Positions 34,585 to 37,875 of a DNA stretch of 37,875 nt are shown here, in pieces (the first letter of the stretch is position 1; every line of letters begins with the position of its first letter). Location: positions 1 to 37,875 of the forward strand of contig NZ_JAUORV010000025.1 in the NCBI RefSeq assembly GCF_030548205.1, given 5' to 3'. The notes beneath the pieces were generated by a model. The model was given only the letters and a program-made list of their open reading frames with translations, did not search any database and was not told the origin of the DNA. The translations under genes and the position numbers were made by a program. The stretch comes from Aliiglaciecola sp. 3_MG-2023 (GTDB taxonomy: Bacteria; Pseudomonadota; Gammaproteobacteria; Enterobacterales; Alteromonadaceae).

Positions 34585-35445
34585 TTGATCAGTTGGTTCA
34601 AAATAAAGTTACAGTACATCTTACCTAAACATTTGCTTTCCAGACTTGTAGGTAAGTTAGCAGCGGCTGAAGCAGGTGGATTAACTACTGCTTTGATTAA
34701 GTTATTTATCAAACAGTTTAACGTTGATATGTCCGAGGCTAAATTTCCAGAGCCAGACCACTACCGCACTTTTAATGAATTCTTCACCCGGGAATTAAAA
34801 GAAGGTCTACGACCAATTTGTGATGATCCAAAACAGTTAGCCATGTCCGTTGACGGTACCGTCAGTCAACTGGGCGACATTGATTTTGATACTATTTTTC
34901 AAGCAAAAGGCCATAACTACAGTTTGACCGCGCTATTGGGCGGTAATCCTGATATTTCAGCCCCTTTTCAAGGCGGCAAGTTCGCAACCATTTACTTATC
35001 GCCAAAAGATTATCATCGAATCCATATGCCCTTGGACGGTGTATTGACCGACATGATTTACGTACCGGGCGAGCTGTTTTCAGTTAACCCACTTACCACT
35101 CAAAACGTGCCCGGGTTGTTCGCTCGTAATGAACGTGTGGTTTGTGTATTTGAGTCTAAGCAAGGTAAGTTTGCAATTGTGCTTGTGGGTGCCACTATTG
35201 TCGCGAGCATCGAGACGGTTTGGGCGGGCACAGTTACCCCCCCACCAGGGCAAAATGTTCAACATTGGCGATACCCCAAAGATAGTGAAAACACCATTAC
35301 CTTAGCCAAAGGTGAAGAGCTGGGGCTATTCAAATTGGGCTCTACCATTGTGGCCTGTTTTGAACCTGACATGATCGACTTCAACGGTCAATCTAGCGGA
35401 GATACAACACGCCTAGGTGAAGTTTTCGCCACTTTGAAAGACTAA
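34585..35445 (+). CDS. psd: Phosphatidylserine decarboxylase
   Basis: A 286-residue inner-membrane enzyme that makes phosphatidylethanolamine. The proenzyme cleaves itself at the LGST motif (Gly252/Ser253) to create the pyruvoyl group. Other typical sequence: [32 protein letters not shown] and [13 protein letters not shown] place the start at TTG 34585, since ATGGAGG at 34570 is a strong ribosome site at the correct distance and the N-terminus then matches E. coli ([13 protein letters not shown]). The frame is open from that ATG, which is the alternative start. It is followed after five bases by an EamA transporter. Confidence 0.95.
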   Translation: MISWFKIKLQYILPKHLLSRLVGKLAAAEAGGLTTALIKLFIKQFNVDMSEAKFPEPDHYRTFNEFFTRELKEGLRPICDDPKQLAMSVDGTVSQLGDIDFDTIFQAKGHNYSLTALLGGNPDISAPFQGGKFATIYLSPKDYHRIHMPLDGVLTDMIYVPGELFSVNPLTTQNVPGLFARNERVVCVFESKQGKFAIVLVGATIVASIETVWAGTVTPPPGQNVQHWRYPKDSENTITLAKGEELGLFKLGSTIVACFEPDMIDFNGQSSGDTTRLGEVFATLKD

Positions 35446-35450
35446 GATTT

Positions 35451-36317
35451 ATGCATCCAGTAAAACGAAGCCTATGGTCTTTGCACCTAACCGTGATTTT
35501 GTTAGGTGCCACGGCGCTAATGTCTAAAATAATTCCGTTATCTGCCACTGATATCACATTTGGGCGCTCGGTGGTTGCATGTATTGTACTAGGGTTATTA
35601 GTCAAACTCTCTGGTAGCAGTTTACGGCTGAATAATGCTAAAGATTATTGGGTAGCATTAGCACTGGGAATATTAATGTCGGCGCATTGGGTAACCTATT
35701 TCGCGGCAATGCAATACTCGTCGGTGTCAGTGGGCATGATAGCTCTTTTTACCTTCCCCGTTATCGCCGTTTTATTAGAGCCATTCTTTGAGGGAATTCG
35801 ATTAGTTTGGCAGGATGTTGTCAGCGCAATCGTAGTATTTATAGGTATTTTCCTGATCGTTCCTGAAATTTCATTAAAAAATGATATCACCCTAGGAATA
35901 TTGATCGGCATGCTTTCAGCTGTGCTTTACGCACTTAGAAACCTTTGTCATCGGAAGTATTTTTCCCATTACTCTGGCTCTCATGCTATGGCATATCAAA
36001 CATTGGTGATTTTAGTTAGCTTGCTATTTTTTGTTTCCGATGATTTTTTCACCGCCAGCAATGAAACCTATATGTGGTTAGTGGTGTTGGGTATCTTTTT
36101 AACTGCCCTACCCCATGCGCTGATTGCAACCAGCTTAAAACATTTGCGCGTAAAAACCTTTGCGCTTGTGGCCTGTATGCAACCATTTTATGGGGTAATA
36201 CTTGCCATTATTGTGCTCGATGAAAAACCCAATTGGCAAACTTTTCTCGGTGGTGCGCTGGTAATTTCAGCCGCGATATACGAGACTGTCAACGCCCAAA
36301 AACTGCATCGCAAATAG
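35451..36317 (+). CDS. EamA/DMT family transporter
   Basis: A 288-residue inner-membrane protein with about ten membrane segments in two EamA halves (about 8-135 and 150-280), e.g. ALGILMSAHWVTYFAAMQYSS-type sequence and the C-terminal QPFYGVILAIIVLDEKPNWQTFLGGALVI. Such drug/metabolite transporters export amino acids or other small compounds; the substrate cannot be told. The ATG is five bases after the psd stop, so the two are probably co-transcribed. The ribosome site AAGA is weak. Confidence 0.88.
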   Translation: MHPVKRSLWSLHLTVILLGATALMSKIIPLSATDITFGRSVVACIVLGLLVKLSGSSLRLNNAKDYWVALALGILMSAHWVTYFAAMQYSSVSVGMIALFTFPVIAVLLEPFFEGIRLVWQDVVSAIVVFIGIFLIVPEISLKNDITLGILIGMLSAVLYALRNLCHRKYFSHYSGSHAMAYQTLVILVSLLFFVSDDFFTASNETYMWLVVLGIFLTALPHALIATSLKHLRVKTFALVACMQPFYGVILAIIVLDEKPNWQTFLGGALVISAAIYETVNAQKLHRK

Positions 36318-36353
36318 TCCAATTCTGTTAGGCTAGCGATTAATGGATTGATT

Positions 36354-37058
36354 GTGTTTATATATGCTCATCGTGGTGCCAGTGCATTAGCACCAGAAAA
36401 CACTTTATTAGCCCTTAAAACCGCAATCGCTCAGCAAGCAGATGGGATTGAATTTGATGTGTTTCAGCATCAAAATGAGTTTATATTAATCCACGATCGC
36501 TGGTTACATCGCACTACCAATGGCATTGGTAGTATCGATTCTTTACTCCTCGAACAAATTAGAAAACTCGATGCAGGGGAAGGAGAAACCGTTCCTACTC
36601 TTCTGGAAGCGCTACAGTGTATTGGTTTATCATGTCAAATAAACATTGAATTAAAGGGTGTTAGGGATGTTCCACTGCTTTTGAAATACGTTCATGATGC
36701 CTGCGACAGTTTATCCATTCCCAGTTCAAATATTTTATATTCTTCATTTGATCACCATTTGCTCAAGACCATCAAAACCATTGCTCCAAGCGCCAGAATT
36801 GGTGCGTTAACAGCCAATAAGCCAATAGATTATGCCGGTTTTGCTGAGGTTTTGGATGCAGAATTTGTGAATGCCGACGTCACCTTTGTAGACAAAAATT
36901 TTGTTTACGATGCAAAGCGAAGAGGCCTGAAAATGGGAGTTTACACCGTAGATCAGCCGGAAGATTTAGTACGCTTAAAAGAATGGGGAGTAGACGCTGT
37001 ATTTTGCAACAATCCACTCAATGCTAGATTAGCTCTTGCTGATTCAGCTAGTGACTAG
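36354..37058 (+). CDS. Glycerophosphodiester phosphodiesterase
   Basis: A 234-residue enzyme of the GDPD family (UgpQ type, no signal peptide, so cytosolic), which hydrolyses glycerophosphodiesters to glycerol 3-phosphate and an alcohol. The motif AHRGASALAPENT carries the catalytic His and Arg, DGIEFDV the metal-binding Glu and Asp, and LIHDRWLHRTTNG the second catalytic His. ELKG and VYTVDQPEDL near the C-terminus are also typical. GTG 36354 and TTG 36348 are both possible starts; GGA six bases before the GTG favours it. It lies 36 bases after the transporter gene and its 3' end overlaps merC by 11 bases. Confidence 0.92.
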   Translation: MFIYAHRGASALAPENTLLALKTAIAQQADGIEFDVFQHQNEFILIHDRWLHRTTNGIGSIDSLLLEQIRKLDAGEGETVPTLLEALQCIGLSCQINIELKGVRDVPLLLKYVHDACDSLSIPSSNILYSSFDHHLLKTIKTIAPSARIGALTANKPIDYAGFAEVLDAEFVNADVTFVDKNFVYDAKRRGLKMGVYTVDQPEDLVRLKEWGVDAVFCNNPLNARLALADSASD

Positions 37059-37452
37059 TCTCACAATCATGACAAGAGTGGCAACTTTTACATAGACGAA
37101 TATTAGCGACATGGGCAGCGACAATAAGCAGTGCCCCTAAACCAATAGTAAATGGTTCGTACGCCTCGCCAAACATATCTTTATTCCAATATATCAATCC
37201 GCCTAACAGTAAGCTGTATATTGGATACAATTGTCTATGGTAACGATAAAACCCAAAAAGTAGCGCCCAGAAACCGATAATCATCGATAAGGTAAGTATG
37301 GTTTTCTCAAACCAATCTTGCGCAAAAAAACTCGCGCCAATAAAAGGCACTAGAGGTATTAGAATAGGCAACAGCAGGCAATGCAAAGCACAGATACTGG
37401 ACGTCCAGATCCCCACTCTATCCATTACTGATTTATTTTCAGATGCCGCCAT
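37048..37452 (-). CDS. MerC-domain membrane protein with Cys/His tail
   Basis: A 134-residue inner-membrane protein of the MerC family (PF03203). The first of four membrane segments carries the family motif CALHCLLLPIL, and the C-terminus ends CKSCHSCHDCETSH, a likely metal-binding tail. MerC itself carries mercuric ions inward, but there are no other mer genes here. A Zur-like palindrome lies about 100 bases upstream, so zinc is the better guess (inference). The ATG at 37452 is preferred; the frame opens at a TTG 12 codons earlier, with AGAGGA between the two. It is convergent and overlapping with the phosphodiesterase gene. Confidence 0.85.
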   Translation of the reverse strand: MAASENKSVMDRVGIWTSSICALHCLLLPILIPLVPFIGASFFAQDWFEKTILTLSMIIGFWALLFGFYRYHRQLYPIYSLLLGGLIYWNKDMFGEAYEPFTIGLGALLIVAAHVANIRLCKSCHSCHDCETSH

Positions 37453-37554
37453 GTCGCTGATTAATCCTCTGTGTTTATGGAAATTCAATTCAGGTTTGTT
37501 TTTAAATTAAGTATAAAGATCGCAAATTTATCTTCGTACTTTTCAAACCGGGGC

Positions 37555-37567
37555 GTTATAGTATAAC
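37555..37567. promoter_or_regulatory. Zur-like operator GTTATA-G-TATAAC
   Basis: A perfect 6-1-6 palindrome, flanked on one side by ATTTC. It fits the proteobacterial Zur consensus core GTTATAnTATAAC. It overlaps possible -10 boxes (TATACT or TATAAC on the minus strand) with TTGCAT at 37580-37585 as a candidate -35, although the spacings of 14 or 19 are not ideal. It would repress the MerC-domain gene when zinc is plentiful. Confidence 0.65.
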
Positions 37568-37624
37568 ATTTCTTTGGAAATGCAACCGTTATTAGTTTTT
37601 TTTATGGTTATTGAAATTCCTCTC

Positions 37625-37875
37625 TCGGGGCTAAAGCCGCCGACTACAGGTTATTGGATTTGCCTCGGTATTGGATATTCATTCCAGACCTGTAGCATGG
37701 CCTTTAGGCCATGGGGTTTTGGTTATTGTTACCCTCTCTCGGGGCTAAAGCCGCCGACTACAGGTTTGGGATTTGCCTCGGAATTGAATATTCGTTCCAG
37801 ACCTGTAGCATGGTCTTTAGGCCATGGGGTTTTGGTTATTGTTACCCTCTCTCGGGGCTAAAGCCACCGACTACA
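37625..37875. repeat. REP/BIME array, cut by the window end
   Basis: Three inverted Y units (CTAC at 37644, 37758 and 37871, minus strand GTAGTCGGCGGCTTTAGCCCCGA or close) alternate with two X units (GTAG at 37692 and 37805). The X hairpin at 37692 is a full CATGGCC-TTTA-GGCCATG. The period is 113-114 bases, longer than in the 27376 array, and the linkers differ (TTTTGGTTATTG and GAATATTCGTTCC-type), so this is a distinct subtype of the same family. The array continues beyond the window. Confidence 0.88.

Noticed and set aside
37574-37861. Open reading frame of 95 codons at the window end
   Set aside because: It is a translation of the second REP array with the same repeat periodicity.

Overview
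The window looks like chromosomal DNA of a marine gammaproteobacterium of the Alteromonadaceae (Paraglaciecola/Glaciecola/Alteromonas type). Reasons: AT-rich DNA with gammaproteobacterial housekeeping blocks in familiar order (lptG-lptF <> pepA-holC-valS; tRNA-Gly/orn <> rsgA/psd; ilvI-ilvH beside maoP), a GlyGly-CTERM surface protein, a large TonB-dependent receptor, and lineage-typical small families (DUF3718, DUF445, RraB, MaoP). The taxonomic call is inference from gene content; no database was consulted.

Layout. 1-434: REP-like hairpin repeats, a partial duplicate of a tRNA-Leu 3' end, and tRNA-Leu(CAA). 610-5054: an envelope-sensing island made of two small genes facing a BaeSR-like two-component system, followed by a YHYH lipoprotein and a small His/Cys secreted protein. 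5094-8252: an unknown protein, 2-keto-3-deoxygluconate kinase and a FadR-type GntR regulator, the last two separated by 714 non-coding bases holding repeated ATTGGT/ACCAAT half sites. 8373-14355: an RDD membrane protein and then a purine-uptake set (TonB receptor, NUP lipoprotein, NCS2 permease). 14346-21550: LptG/LptF facing pepA-holC-valS. 21658-25477: DUF445, an anchored surface protein, DUF3718 and an Hpt-HD-GYP signalling protein. 25694-27332: plsC, rraB and an EthD-like gene. 27376-27775: a nine-hairpin REP array. 27878-30667: ilvH-ilvI and maoP. 30668-32504: sparse DNA with a DUF4442 hotdog gene and tRNA-Gly(GCC). 32660-37058: orn, rsgA, psd, an EamA transporter and a glycerophosphodiester phosphodiesterase. 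37048-37875: a MerC-domain gene behind a Zur-like operator, then another REP array running off the end.

The most interesting content: (1) the 610-5008 module, in which two small secreted proteins flanking the two-component system are ungapped paralogues whose four cysteine positions keep identical spacing, with positions 2 and 4 lost together in one copy; (2) a mosaic REP family of GTAG-plus-hairpin units with a common TTTA loop, the architecture recognised by RAYT transposases; (3) a perfect 6-1-6 Zur-like palindrome upstream of a MerC-family membrane protein with a Cys/His tail, pointing to zinc rather than mercury; (4) a complete outer-membrane-to-cytoplasm purine uptake route whose so-called permease is a lipoprotein without membrane spans; and (5) a 33-codon branched-chain-rich open frame ending just before the ilvI ribosome binding site.

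Many listed starts are shorter than the longest open frame. They were moved to codons with a proper Shine-Dalgarno site and family-typical N-terminus (for example lptG, valS, psd, orn, plsC, the TonB receptor and the histidine kinase).
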